A stretch of DNA of 18,755 nt from Ruminococcus flavefaciens (GTDB taxonomy: Bacteria; Bacillota; Clostridia; Oscillospirales; Ruminococcaceae), in contig DBYI01000118.1 of the NCBI GenBank assembly GCA_002310115.1, positions 1-18,755 on the forward strand, read 5' to 3'. The notes below the pieces were generated by a model, which saw nothing but the letters and a program-made list of their open reading frames with translations, did not search any database and was not told the DNA's origin. The position numbers were made by a program, and so were the translations under genes. Position 1 is the first letter of the stretch; each line of letters opens with the position of its first letter. Shown here piece after piece: positions 7,339 to 14,822 of the stretch.

Positions 7339-7773
7339 ATGAGTGCAAACAACACACCTGTAAGCGATCTCTTAGGTATTTCCATTGAAAAGATTAAGGA
7401 AATGGCAGATGTTAATTCCATAATCGGCGAACCCATTAAGCTTCCTGATGGAACTACTATAATTCCTGTTTCAAAGGTTAGTTACGGATTTGCTTCTGGC
7501 GGCTCCGATCTTCCTTCAAAATATGATAAGGATCTTTTTGGAGGTGGCGCTGGCGCAGGAGTTTCCATAAAGCCTGAGGGATTTCTTGTTATAGCTCCAG
7601 ACGGATCAGCAAAAATGGTCAATATGGAGGGCTCGAATGATCCTATAAGCAACGCAATCGAGAAAATGCCAGCTATTATTGATAAAGTAAGTGGCTTTAT
7701 TAACAAGAAAAAAGGTGGTAACACTGAGGTAAAGACTTCTGATGTCACAGATGGGTCTGTTACCATAAACTGA
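7339..7773 (+). CDS. ytfJ: GerW/YtfJ family sporulation protein
   Basis: A 144-residue member of the YtfJ (GerW) family, a spore protein needed in Bacillus for normal germination. Characteristic segments are the N-terminal helix (SDLLGISIEKIKEMADVN), VIGEP-type turn followed by LPDGTTIIPVSKVSYGFASGG, and the glycine-rich GGGAGAGVSIKPEGFLVI (about residues 68-85). The ATG at 7339 is chosen because GTGAGGT (7324-7330) serves as its ribosome site and the family starts near there; the upstream GTG at 7324 would consume that site. The first bases overlap nothing, but the ribosome site lies in the end of the DUF2953 gene. The C-terminal 25 residues are hydrophilic and variable. Confidence 0.9.
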   Translation: MSANNTPVSDLLGISIEKIKEMADVNSIIGEPIKLPDGTTIIPVSKVSYGFASGGSDLPSKYDKDLFGGGAGAGVSIKPEGFLVIAPDGSAKMVNMEGSNDPISNAIEKMPAIIDKVSGFINKKKGGNTEVKTSDVTDGSVTIN

Positions 7774-7832
7774 GCATAAAACGGTTGTTTTGGACATATC
7801 CTTTAGCATAGTATTTATGCGGAGGTGTACAT

Positions 7833-9002
7833 TTGAAACGATTTATATCTGTATTAACGACAATTCTGTTTACATTTTTATGTGTATGCGATACAATTGT
7901 TTTTAGCGAAGAATATCCTGAAATATCTGCAAAAGCGGCTGTACTTATTTGTGCAGATACGGGTGAAGTGGTTTACTCGTTCAATGCTAGAGAAAAGCTT
8001 CCTATGGCAAGCACTACAAAGATAATGACGACGCTGCTGTGTATTGAAAGTGGCGGTCTACATGACGAGTTCGTTGTTGACAGCAAGGCTATAAAGGTAG
8101 AGGGCTCATCAATGGGGCTTTGCGAAGGGGATATAGTTACGAAGTACGCACTTTGCTGTGGAATGCTTTTACCTTCAGGCAATGATGCGGCAAATGCGGC
8201 TGCCGTAAGAATATCAGGCAGTATAGAGGCTTTTGTCGGGCTTATGAACCAACGCGCACGAAAAATGGGACTTTCAAAGACGTTTTTTGTTACTCCCTCG
8301 GGACTTGAAGGGGTTGGACATGGTTCATCAGCGATGGATATGGCTTTGCTTGCACGTGAGGCACTGAAAAATAAGATTTTTTGTGAGATATGCTCTAAAG
8401 AGCGAATGAAAGTACGATTTGGCAATCCGCCTTATGACAGATGGCTGAAAAATACAAATAAGCTTCTTTCGATGTATGATGGTGTTTATGGTGTAAAGAC
8501 GGGCTATACTGATGAGGCAGGGCGTTGTCTTGTTTCTGCCTGTGAGCGTGACGGGAATAAGCTGATATGTGTTACTCTTAATGACGCTAACGACTGGAAT
8601 GACCATATGGTACTGTATGAATATGGTTTCAGAAAAGTCCATCAGATACAGCTTTCGCTCCCCGATGATATTAGTGCGGATATAGTAGGCGGTACTTCGG
8701 AAAAGGTGAGACTCGTAACCGAAAAAGGTACGTATAATGTGACAACTTTTGCTGGAAATGAAGATGACTTTACATATATGGTGCTTAAACCACCTTTTAT
8801 GTATGCTCCCGTAAAAGAGGGAGAGGAGTTGGCTAGTCTTAGGATATGCTACTTCGGGCAGGAGCTTGACACGATCTCGCTTTATGCTACGGAGAATATC
8901 GAGACAGTTCCTGAAAAGAATGATTCTGAAAATACTGGAAAAGTTAAAAAAGGACTGTTTACGAGAATAAAAGAATTTTTTGGGAGAGTATTCTCTAATT
9001 AA
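7833..9002 (+). CDS. dacF: Serine-type D-Ala-D-Ala carboxypeptidase (S11, DacF/PBP5 type)
   Basis: A 389-residue low-molecular-weight penicillin-binding protein that trims the terminal D-Ala from peptidoglycan pentapeptides outside the membrane. After a signal peptide (about 1-25), the three active-site motifs are all present: S60-T-T-K63, S115-G-N117 and K222-T-G224. A PBP5 C-terminal beta domain follows (about 275-350), then a charged linker and a basic amphipathic tail (LFTRIKEFFGRVF) like the membrane anchor of this class. The start is TTG, chosen because GGAGGTG (7821-7827) is placed just before it and the signal peptide begins there. A possible promoter TTGGAC-16-TATTTA (7790-7817) in the 59-base gap could allow extra expression. 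The location between ytfJ and rluB suggests a DacF/DacB role in spore cortex or general wall maturation; the choice between the two is not decided. Confidence 0.93.
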   Translation: MKRFISVLTTILFTFLCVCDTIVFSEEYPEISAKAAVLICADTGEVVYSFNAREKLPMASTTKIMTTLLCIESGGLHDEFVVDSKAIKVEGSSMGLCEGDIVTKYALCCGMLLPSGNDAANAAAVRISGSIEAFVGLMNQRARKMGLSKTFFVTPSGLEGVGHGSSAMDMALLAREALKNKIFCEICSKERMKVRFGNPPYDRWLKNTNKLLSMYDGVYGVKTGYTDEAGRCLVSACERDGNKLICVTLNDANDWNDHMVLYEYGFRKVHQIQLSLPDDISADIVGGTSEKVRLVTEKGTYNVTTFAGNEDDFTYMVLKPPFMYAPVKEGEELASLRICYFGQELDTISLYATENIETVPEKNDSENTGKVKKGLFTRIKEFFGRVFSN

Positions 9003-9015
9003 GGACTGGATAAAA

Positions 9016-9747
9016 GTGGAAAAAATAAGAATTCAGAAAATGATTGCTGACAGCGGCATATGCTCCCGCAGAAAAGCAGAGGAGCTCATAGCACAGGGCA
9101 GGGTAAAGCTCAATGGTCATCCCGTAAAGTTGGGAGATAAATGTGGCTTCAAGGATCTCATTACTATCGATGGTGAGCGTATCAATATGCCAAGAAAAAA
9201 GAGCTTCCTGTATATTATGATGAACAAACCGAGAGGCTATGTCACCACTGTATCGGACGAGCTTGACAGGCGATGCGTCATGGATCTCCTCGCAGATGTT
9301 GAGGAACGTGTTTATCCTGTAGGACGCCTTGATCGTAATTCAGAGGGACTTCTCCTCTTTACCAATGATGGTGAGTTTGCAAATAGTATAATGCATCCGA
9401 GCCGTCATATATCAAAGACTTATCGAGTTACTGTTCGACCTGATATAAACGATGAACAACTTGTAAGGTTGTCAGAAGGTGTGGAGATTGACGGAAAAAA
9501 GACTCTTCCTGCCTCAGTTGTGGTAAAGGAAAAGGAAGAGGGAAGAGTTGTGCTTCTTATGACCATTAAAGAGGGAAGAAATCGCCAGATAAGAAAGATG
9601 TGTGAGACTGTAGGGCTTGAGGTAGCTAGACTGCGACGTATCAGTATAGGTCCACTTAAGCTCGGTATGCTTAAGCCAGGTACCTATCGCGAGCTGACTG
9701 CTGAGGAGCTTCGTGCTCTTCGTAACGCTATAGGCAAGGAGAAGTGA
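9016..9747 (+). CDS. rluB: Ribosomal large-subunit pseudouridine synthase B
   Basis: A 243-residue RsuA/RluB-type pseudouridine synthase, expected to modify helix 89-region uridine in 23S rRNA (U2605 in E. coli numbering). An S4 RNA-binding domain (about 2-50, RIQKMIADSGICSRRKAEE) is followed by the catalytic domain with NKPRGYVTT (70-78) and the motif VGRLDRNSEGLLLFTNDG (102-119), in which D106 is the catalytic aspartate. The C-terminal EGRNRQIRKMCETVG is also typical. The GTG at 9016 is preferred over the upstream in-frame TTG near 8980, which lies within dacF, because AAGGA (9001-9005) precedes it and the S4 domain starts here. rluB next to a dac gene and scpAB is a conserved Firmicute arrangement. 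RsuA (16S) activity cannot be excluded but the context favours RluB. Confidence 0.94.
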   Translation: MEKIRIQKMIADSGICSRRKAEELIAQGRVKLNGHPVKLGDKCGFKDLITIDGERINMPRKKSFLYIMMNKPRGYVTTVSDELDRRCVMDLLADVEERVYPVGRLDRNSEGLLLFTNDGEFANSIMHPSRHISKTYRVTVRPDINDEQLVRLSEGVEIDGKKTLPASVVVKEKEEGRVVLLMTIKEGRNRQIRKMCETVGLEVARLRRISIGPLKLGMLKPGTYRELTAEELRALRNAIGKEK

Positions 9748-9748
9748 A

Positions 9749-10126
9749 ATGCTGGAGATACAAGAAAGATTCGATACTGTCGGCTATGAAAGGCTTAAAG
9801 AAGTTTCAGGCAGTGCCGTGCTCCATATCACAGAAGCTATAGATGGAGATGGCGTTATCGGCTTTATTGCATATTCTTATGGAGCAGAGAGAACCATTGT
9901 TTATGATTATGATGACGGTGGTGATCTTATGTTATGCGATGGGCTTGTTCGTTCGGTAATGCTGAAAAGTGTACTAAAGGGCATAAAACATATGCTGTTT
10001 GACTTCGATGACAGCTCTAAATTCGATGACTTGAAAAGGCTTCGCTTTGTTAGTGGAGACAGCAGACAGTGCAGTGATCTTGACAGTTTTATGAATAGTT
10101 GTCAGAGCTGCAAAAATAAGAAATAA
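9749..10126 (+). CDS. Small hypothetical protein, possibly GNAT-like
   Basis: A 125-residue soluble protein, translationally coupled to rluB: its ATG lies two bases after the rluB stop, and GGAG within the rluB end is the ribosome site. I do not recognise it with certainty. The order of elements (short helix, VIGFIAYSYGAERTIVYDY strands, GDLMLCDGLVRSVMLKSVLKGIKHMLFDF, then a short C-terminal part) resembles the core of a GNAT acetyltransferase fold, with residues 62-85 taking the place of the acetyl-CoA helix, but the usual Q/RxxGxG/A loop is replaced by CDGLVRS. It ends with a CQSCKNKK tail carrying a CxxC pair, which might bind a metal. GNAT-like ancestry is inference with low certainty. 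Confidence 0.6.
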   Translation: MLEIQERFDTVGYERLKEVSGSAVLHITEAIDGDGVIGFIAYSYGAERTIVYDYDDGGDLMLCDGLVRSVMLKSVLKGIKHMLFDFDDSSKFDDLKRLRFVSGDSRQCSDLDSFMNSCQSCKNKK

Positions 10127-10150
10127 TAAATATGAAAGGATAGATCAGGA

Positions 10151-11098
10151 TTGCCAATTAGGATTTCTTCAGAGCTTCCTGCTTTCAAAACTCTTGGAAA
10201 TGAAAATATATTCGTTATGTCAAAGGAAAGGGCGGAACATCAGGATATACGTCCGCTGAGAGTGGTTATTCTCAATATAATGCCTAAAAAGATAGAAACG
10301 GAGTGTCAGTTGCTGAGACTTCTCAGTAATACGCCACTTCAGGTTGATGTGGATTTGTTGCAAATGGCTTCACATACGTCGAAAAACACCTCACATCATC
10401 ATCTCGAGGCTTTCTATAAGACTTTCGATGAGATATTTGAGGATAGGTATGACGGAATGATAATAACGGGAGCTCCCGTGGAACTGCTTGACTACGAAAA
10501 GGTGGATTACTGGAAAGAGATATGCAGTATTATGGAGTGGTCAAAAACACATGTATTCTCTACTATATATATATGCTGGGCTGCACAGGCAGGACTTTAT
10601 TATCATTATGGTATACCGAAGTATACTCTTGACCACAAGATGTTTGGTATATTCCCTCACAGGGCAGAGGTCAGTAACTGTCAGTTGCTCAGGGGATTTG
10701 ACGATATATTCTATGTTCCTCATTCGAGAAATACGGAAGTACGCAGAGAAGATATCGAACGCATCCCGCAACTCGAGATCCTTACCTCGTCGGATATAGC
10801 AGGAGTACACATAATAGCCAATAAAAATGGTAGACAGTATTTTATCACGGGACATTCAGAGTACGATAGAGATACTATAGCAAATGAGTACAGACGAGAT
10901 GTTGAAAAGGGCATAGATATACAGATACCGTATAACTATTTCCCAGGTGACAATCCTGAGAATATGCCTGTTTTCTCATGGCGATGTACTGCCAACCTTA
11001 TGTTTTCAAACTGGCTCAACTACTGCGTTTACCAGAAAACTCCATATAATCTTGAGGAGCTTGAGGTGCGCAACTGGAACTGGGAAACAAGCTTATAA
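10151..11098 (+). CDS. metA: Homoserine O-acyltransferase, predicted acetyl-CoA type
   Basis: A 315-residue MetA enzyme, which activates homoserine by O-acylation in the first committed step to methionine in the cytoplasm. The sequence runs from MPIRISSELPAFKTL to the end without gaps relative to the family. Catalytic C142 lies in YICWAAQAGLYYHYG, H235 and E237 in FITGHSEYD, and K47 and R249 at the usual positions. The residue known to set acyl specificity, position 111, is Glu (GAPVELLDYEKVDYW); family work assigns Glu111 to acetyl-CoA and Gly111 (as in E. coli) to succinyl-CoA, so the product is probably O-acetylhomoserine. The start is TTG with AAGGA (10136-10140) 10 bases upstream. It sits in the operon without its own visible promoter or methionine riboswitch. 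Confidence 0.95.
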   Translation: MPIRISSELPAFKTLGNENIFVMSKERAEHQDIRPLRVVILNIMPKKIETECQLLRLLSNTPLQVDVDLLQMASHTSKNTSHHHLEAFYKTFDEIFEDRYDGMIITGAPVELLDYEKVDYWKEICSIMEWSKTHVFSTIYICWAAQAGLYYHYGIPKYTLDHKMFGIFPHRAEVSNCQLLRGFDDIFYVPHSRNTEVRREDIERIPQLEILTSSDIAGVHIIANKNGRQYFITGHSEYDRDTIANEYRRDVEKGIDIQIPYNYFPGDNPENMPVFSWRCTANLMFSNWLNYCVYQKTPYNLEELEVRNWNWETSL

Positions 11099-11120
11099 AA
11101 TAAGAACAGGAGTATATAGA

Positions 11121-11756
11121 ATGGAAGATATGTTTAATAACGGTAATAATAACGATAACAACGGTTACATCAATGACAACGGACGCGGATATTTTCCAGA
11201 CGGAGAGTTCAGAGGAGATTACGGCGAAAACTATGATCTTTCTCCTGAGCCCAAGGGCAGCGGACTTGCAATAGCGGCTTTTGTAATAGCTCTTGTAAAT
11301 ATTATTCCGTGCTGTACGATTTTGAGCATAATTTCGGTTCCGCTTTGCCTTATTCTTGCAATAGTTTCACTTGCTGGCAAAAGAAAAGGCAAAGGATTTG
11401 CAATAACGGCTATAATTCTCTCCTTATTGGCAGGTCTGATGTTTGCTTACTACGGTTTTATAATGTATAAGGTAGCTCCAGATTATGTTTACTTTATAGC
11501 AAATGCAAATCAGATTGTTGAGGACTATGAGGAGGATGGAACTATTCCCGAAAGATATGAAAAATACCGTGATCCGAAATATGACAAGTACTGGAAGAGA
11601 AGCGGCTATGATTCATTTGATGAGTTCTTCGAGAAGTTTATTGAGGGCTACAGCGCTGGACTTAATTCTGCATCTGGTAGTTATTCAAACACCAGTAGTT
11701 CTGAAGAGGACAATGACAAGGATCAGATAGCAAGAGAGTATATACCTATATTTTAA
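11121..11756 (+). CDS. DUF4190-like membrane protein
   Basis: A 211-residue protein with an Asn/Gly-rich N-terminal tail (about 1-45), two hydrophobic segments (48-84 and 92-116) joined by a GKRKGKG turn, and an acidic, Tyr-rich C-terminal domain (about 120-211) ending in a Ser/Asp-rich stretch. The paired segments 'GLAIAAFVIALVNII...ILAIVSLAGKRKGKGFAITAIILSL' match the pattern of DUF4190 proteins, small membrane proteins of unknown role. AGGAG (11109-11113) fixes the start at 11121; the longer in-frame reading from 10947 overlaps metA and has no support. It is the last gene of the operon and is followed at once by a strong terminator. Confidence 0.8.
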   Translation: MEDMFNNGNNNDNNGYINDNGRGYFPDGEFRGDYGENYDLSPEPKGSGLAIAAFVIALVNIIPCCTILSIISVPLCLILAIVSLAGKRKGKGFAITAIILSLLAGLMFAYYGFIMYKVAPDYVYFIANANQIVEDYEEDGTIPERYEKYRDPKYDKYWKRSGYDSFDEFFEKFIEGYSAGLNSASGSYSNTSSSEEDNDKDQIAREYIPIF

Positions 11757-11772
11757 ATAATGATTATTATGG

Positions 11773-11804
11773 TGGCGTGATATTTTTATCACGCCATGTT
11801 TTTT
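11773..11804 (+). terminator. Terminator of the scpAB-metA operon
   Basis: TGGCGTGATA (11773-11782) and TATCACGCCA (11787-11796) form a perfect 10-bp stem with a TTTT loop, followed by TGTTTTTT. It starts 16 bases after the DUF4190 stop. The stop codon of the convergent deacetylase gene lies inside the right arm, so the hairpin is shared by the two gene ends. Confidence 0.85.
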
Positions 11805-12676
11805 GTAAGATTTTCCATGTATTCTTCAGTTGTGAACAGACCGCTTCTGTTATAGCGGGAAATGCCATATAAACAGTCGGGGTTACGTGTTATAAGATTT
11901 ATTTTCTCACGACAGGTAAGCGTTATTAGAATGCCGCTATCACGAAGTACCGGAAGACTTTCTCGACTGATAACACCAAATGGATAAGCAAAAATCGCAG
12001 GAGCTATGCCGCAGTTCCGTATGAGTTCTGTTTTCAGCAGACCAATATCAGCGCTGAAAATTTCAGTATACTTTTCAACGCTCTCGCTAGGAAGCTTTGC
12101 ACAACCTTGTCTTTCATCTTTATTTGAATGCATATCATAAGTATGGCTGCCTATCTCTATTCGTCCCGAAGCAGTTAACTTAGTGATATCATTCCATGTT
12201 AGATAGGAATAGTTGTCAGCGTGGGGATCAGCGGGTGCATAATCATCAGTATATCTGCCAACAATAGAAACAACAGCGCACATATCGTACTTATCAAGTA
12301 GTGGCAGAGCAAGGGAGAGGTTATTGTAAAAGCCATCGTCAAAAGTTATGAAGACCGCTTTTTCAGGGAGCTCGCCCATTCCCTGTGTGTAGTCTATTAG
12401 CTGACGGGCGCTTACGGAAGTATAGCCATTGTTTTTCAGCCATGCAAGATCACATTGGAGTTGCTTTGGAGTTATGGTGTAGGTAGATGGTGGTTTTTCA
12501 CAGACACTGTGATACATTATAACAGGTAAAGGTACTGGCTTCTCGTCGCTTTTCCTGGCAGATACCGTAAAAATCATAGTTTTTGCAATAAAAAAAATCG
12601 CAAAAAGGAATATTATAAGTAACGCAACGAGAAGTTTGTAAAGAAGCCTGCTGACAGAAAGACATTTGTACATCAT
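11789..12676 (-). CDS. Membrane-anchored polysaccharide deacetylase (CE4/NodB)
   Basis: A 295-residue protein with a basic N-terminus and one membrane helix (about 11-38), followed outside the membrane by a NodB-type deacetylase domain, which removes N- or O-acetyl groups from peptidoglycan or another polysaccharide. PVIMYHSV (51-58) opens the domain, motif 1 is TFDDG (111-115, D113 base and D114 metal ligand), motif 2 is GSHTYDMHS (176-184, H178 and H183), and motif 3 is FAYPFG (229-234). The catalytic set appears complete. The start is one of two adjacent ATG codons (12676 or 12673) behind AGAGGTG; a GTG at 12682 lies within that ribosome site. It is divergent from spoIIP with sigma-E-like promoter sequences on both sides, so a sporulation role is plausible but inferred. 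Confidence 0.92.
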   Translation of the reverse strand: MMYKCLSVSRLLYKLLVALLIIFLFAIFFIAKTMIFTVSARKSDEKPVPLPVIMYHSVCEKPPSTYTITPKQLQCDLAWLKNNGYTSVSARQLIDYTQGMGELPEKAVFITFDDGFYNNLSLALPLLDKYDMCAVVSIVGRYTDDYAPADPHADNYSYLTWNDITKLTASGRIEIGSHTYDMHSNKDERQGCAKLPSESVEKYTEIFSADIGLLKTELIRNCGIAPAIFAYPFGVISRESLPVLRDSGILITLTCREKINLITRNPDCLYGISRYNRSGLFTTEEYMENLTKNMA

Positions 12677-12691
12677 TATCACCTCTTTTCA

Positions 12692-12720
12692 ATAATATGC
12701 CGATTTGGGGCGAAAAATGA
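12692..12720 (-). promoter_or_regulatory. Candidate sigma-E-type promoter of the deacetylase gene
   Basis: Leftward TCATTTT (12714-12720) and CATATTAT (12692-12699) are 14 bases apart, close to the sigma-E pattern (kmATATT, 14 bases, CATACAnT), matching 6 of 8 bases in the -10. The start codon is 16 bases from the -10, so the leader would be very short. Confidence 0.35.
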
Positions 12721-12733
12721 TATGAAAAAGCGG

Positions 12734-12762
12734 ACATATCGCTAATTGGCACAGAATATACT
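12734..12762 (+). promoter_or_regulatory. Candidate sigma-E-type promoter of spoIIP
   Basis: ACATATC (12734-12740) and AATATACT (12755-12762) are separated by 14 bases, as in sigma-E promoters of Bacillus and Clostridia. The -10 is only a partial match. spoIIP is sigma-E controlled in Bacillus, which raises the prior. Confidence 0.35.
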
Positions 12763-12786
12763 TGTTTTAGTGAAAGAGGTGAGTAT

Positions 12787-13953
12787 ATGACACGCCAAAA
12801 ACGTAAAAGAACAAAAGTTTTTGTAAGGTGCATTGTAGCTATACTTGTGCCTGTTGTGGTGGCTTTTGGATTAAAGGAAGTAATATGCATTAAAGGTTTT
12901 TATGAAGGAACTAAAGGTTATACGTTAAATATTACAGAAAAAGCGTCGGCAGATCATATAAATACCGATGCAGAAGTGATAAAGCGTATAAAATGTGAGG
13001 AAGAAATGCTTGCAGGAGCCAATATAGTGTCAGAGGGCTACGGTTTTGCCGATGAAGATGATAGAAACAGGGACTATGTAAGGCTAACTAATCCTTTAGA
13101 TATGAAAAGTGATAATGCAGGCTCTAAGCCGTATCCTGACTCTTGGAGCGATGGAGGTATGATAATACGTACCACTTATGGAAAATACAGCGGAAATTCT
13201 TTTTTTGACCTCGATGGTGGTGGACAGGTTAACAACAGGACAGATATCTCGAATGAGGAGCTTTTCCATGAAAGCGGGTATTATCCGAATTTTATGATAG
13301 ATAATACCGACGAGCCAATTGTGCTGATATATCATACACATACTACTGAGAGTTTTGAACCATTTGTACGTGATAATTATGACTCAGCATTTAATTACAG
13401 GACTACTGATGATACAAAAAATGTGGTAATGGTTGGAAATGCCATACAGGCGGAGCTTGAAGCCCTTGGTATAGGAGTCATTCACGCTACTGAGGTACAT
13501 GATTATCCATCATATAACGGATCATATGGTAGGAGCCGAGAAACAATAACTCCATTACTTGAGAAATATCCAAGTATAAAAGTGGCTCTTGATATCCATA
13601 GAGATGCAATTTCTGGAGAGGGGTATGCGTATCAGCCGTTTATAGAAGTTGATGGTAGGGAAGCGGCTCAGATAATGATAATATCAGGTTGTGATGACGG
13701 AACTCTAGGCATGCCGAATTATATGCAGAATTTTCACTTTGCCTGTACTCTGCAAAGCAAGCTCGAATCAGACCATGAGGGCTTTACGCGTCCTATTCTT
13801 TTTGATTATAGACACTATAATCAGGATCTAACAAATGGAAGCCTGCTGATCGAGGTAGGATCGCATTGTAACACACTGGAGCAAGTACAATTTGCTGGGC
13901 AGCTTTTCGGTCGATCGTTAGGAGAACTGCTGAATTCCATGAAAGGAAGATAA
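12787..13953 (+). CDS. spoIIP: Stage II sporulation protein P (peptidoglycan amidase/endopeptidase)
   Basis: A 388-residue SpoIIP, which with SpoIID and SpoIIM digests septal peptidoglycan so that the mother cell can engulf the forespore. A basic N-terminus is followed by one membrane helix (about 11-30) and a linker, and the catalytic domain occupies about 175-385. The signatures are VLIYHTHTTESFEPF (179-193, with H183 and E188), LDIHRDAI (268-275, H271), ISGCDDGTLGMPNY and the closing LLIEVGSHCNTLEQ (353-366, E356). These His/Glu residues are the expected zinc site. AGAGGTGAG precedes the ATG. A small gene follows after one base. No spoIID or gpr is in the window. Confidence 0.96.
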   Translation: MTRQKRKRTKVFVRCIVAILVPVVVAFGLKEVICIKGFYEGTKGYTLNITEKASADHINTDAEVIKRIKCEEEMLAGANIVSEGYGFADEDDRNRDYVRLTNPLDMKSDNAGSKPYPDSWSDGGMIIRTTYGKYSGNSFFDLDGGGQVNNRTDISNEELFHESGYYPNFMIDNTDEPIVLIYHTHTTESFEPFVRDNYDSAFNYRTTDDTKNVVMVGNAIQAELEALGIGVIHATEVHDYPSYNGSYGRSRETITPLLEKYPSIKVALDIHRDAISGEGYAYQPFIEVDGREAAQIMIISGCDDGTLGMPNYMQNFHFACTLQSKLESDHEGFTRPILFDYRHYNQDLTNGSLLIEVGSHCNTLEQVQFAGQLFGRSLGELLNSMKGR

Positions 13954-13954
13954 A

Positions 13955-14254
13955 ATGCATATTAAAAAGAAAAAAACCGCCCTGAAAGCAGTTTTTCTGT
14001 ATCTGCTTTTGAGCGGCGGCTCGTGGATGTTTATCAATTCATATGCTAATTCATATAATATGCTAAGCAAAAAAAGCATATCTCCCGCAGGACTTGTGCT
14101 CAGAGACGAAGAGCTGTCCGTTAAACTACTAGACCATAGCAATAGCATAGATATATCGCTGATAGCCCCAGACAGTAAAGCATATTGCGGCATTTATATA
14201 CTTGCACCTGATGAAGTAAGGGCTGCGTCGTATATTATATCATTATGTATATAG
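13955..14254 (+). CDS. Small membrane-anchored protein downstream of spoIIP
   Basis: A 99-residue protein not recognised as a known family. It begins with a strongly basic MHIKKKKTALK, then one membrane helix (about 12-27), and continues with a short extracytoplasmic part (residues 28-99). The ATG lies one base after the spoIIP stop with GGAAGA upstream, so the two are almost certainly translated together and it would be made in the mother cell with SpoIIP. Its 3' end overlaps the convergent cysteine peptidase gene by 12 bases (14243-14254). A partner role in engulfment is possible but only inferred from position. Confidence 0.7.
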   Translation: MHIKKKKTALKAVFLYLLLSGGSWMFINSYANSYNMLSKKSISPAGLVLRDEELSVKLLDHSNSIDISLIAPDSKAYCGIYILAPDEVRAASYIISLCI

Positions 14255-14794
14255 CTTGGATTTTCTTGTGTAATAGAAAGTATTGAGCTCGCCTGCGTAA
14301 ATAAGATCGGCTCCTGGGAAATTTCTGAAATCATCAGGAGTATAAAGTGAAAAGGCTTTATCGAGATGAATACCGATTTTATCCATAATATACGCGACAA
14401 ACTGTGAACAGACGAAGCTACGTTCTCTTTTCCATTCGATATTAAAATATACCGCAAGAAGTCCAAGAAGGTTATATGAATAGACGTTGCGATGCTGGGC
14501 AAAGTGGGAAATAAGTTTGTTATAAGCTTCCTTTTGCTCAAGAGTTACGCTTATTTGGTATATTTCACAAGGGATATTGTGATACTGACCGAGAGTTCCT
14601 TGTCCGACTATCTCCTTATTGAAAGTGGCAGGTAACGGAAAAGGTTTATATGTACGACAGAAGCTGTACATTTCTGAAAGATCCACATCCCCAGAAAGAG
14701 AAACGTGATTGAACGGTTTTTTAGTACAGAACTTGAAGAACCGAGCAGGTCTGGTACCTGTTTGTGCAACTATTAAGTAGATATAGTCACTCAA
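14243..14794 (-). CDS. YiiX/YebB-like permuted papain-fold cysteine peptidase
   Basis: A 183-residue soluble protein. The segment ARFFKFCTKKPFNHVSLS (17-34) carries a conserved-looking His30, and SFVCSQFVAYIMDKIGI (126-142) carries Cys129 in the context typical of circularly permuted NlpC/P60 (YiiX/YebB or LRAT-like) enzymes, where His comes first and the nucleophile Cys follows on a late helix. Such enzymes act on peptide, amide or ester bonds; the substrate here is unknown. The start is a TTG (14792-14794) supported by AGGAGGG (14801-14807) seven bases upstream; the longer in-frame reading from 14851 crosses the promoter and is rejected. It has no signal peptide. Its promoter overlaps that of the divergent tRNA-Arg, and its end overlaps the small gene after spoIIP. 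Confidence 0.72.
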   Translation of the reverse strand: MSDYIYLIVAQTGTRPARFFKFCTKKPFNHVSLSGDVDLSEMYSFCRTYKPFPLPATFNKEIVGQGTLGQYHNIPCEIYQISVTLEQKEAYNKLISHFAQHRNVYSYNLLGLLAVYFNIEWKRERSFVCSQFVAYIMDKIGIHLDKAFSLYTPDDFRNFPGADLIYAGELNTFYYTRKSKLYT

Positions 14795-14822
14795 AACGTT
14801 CCCTCCTAATATATTTTTTATA

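Noticed and set aside
8980..9015. Upstream TTG start for rluB
   Set aside because: It lies within the end of dacF and adds residues not seen at the S4 domain N-terminus; GTG at 9016 has AAGGA upstream.
10127..10150. Methionine-responsive riboswitch or T-box before metA
   Set aside because: The gap to the upstream gene is only 24 bases and holds nothing but a ribosome site.
10947..11120. Longer N-terminus for the DUF4190 protein
   Set aside because: It would overlap metA by 152 bases in another frame; AGGAG before the ATG at 11121 marks the true start.
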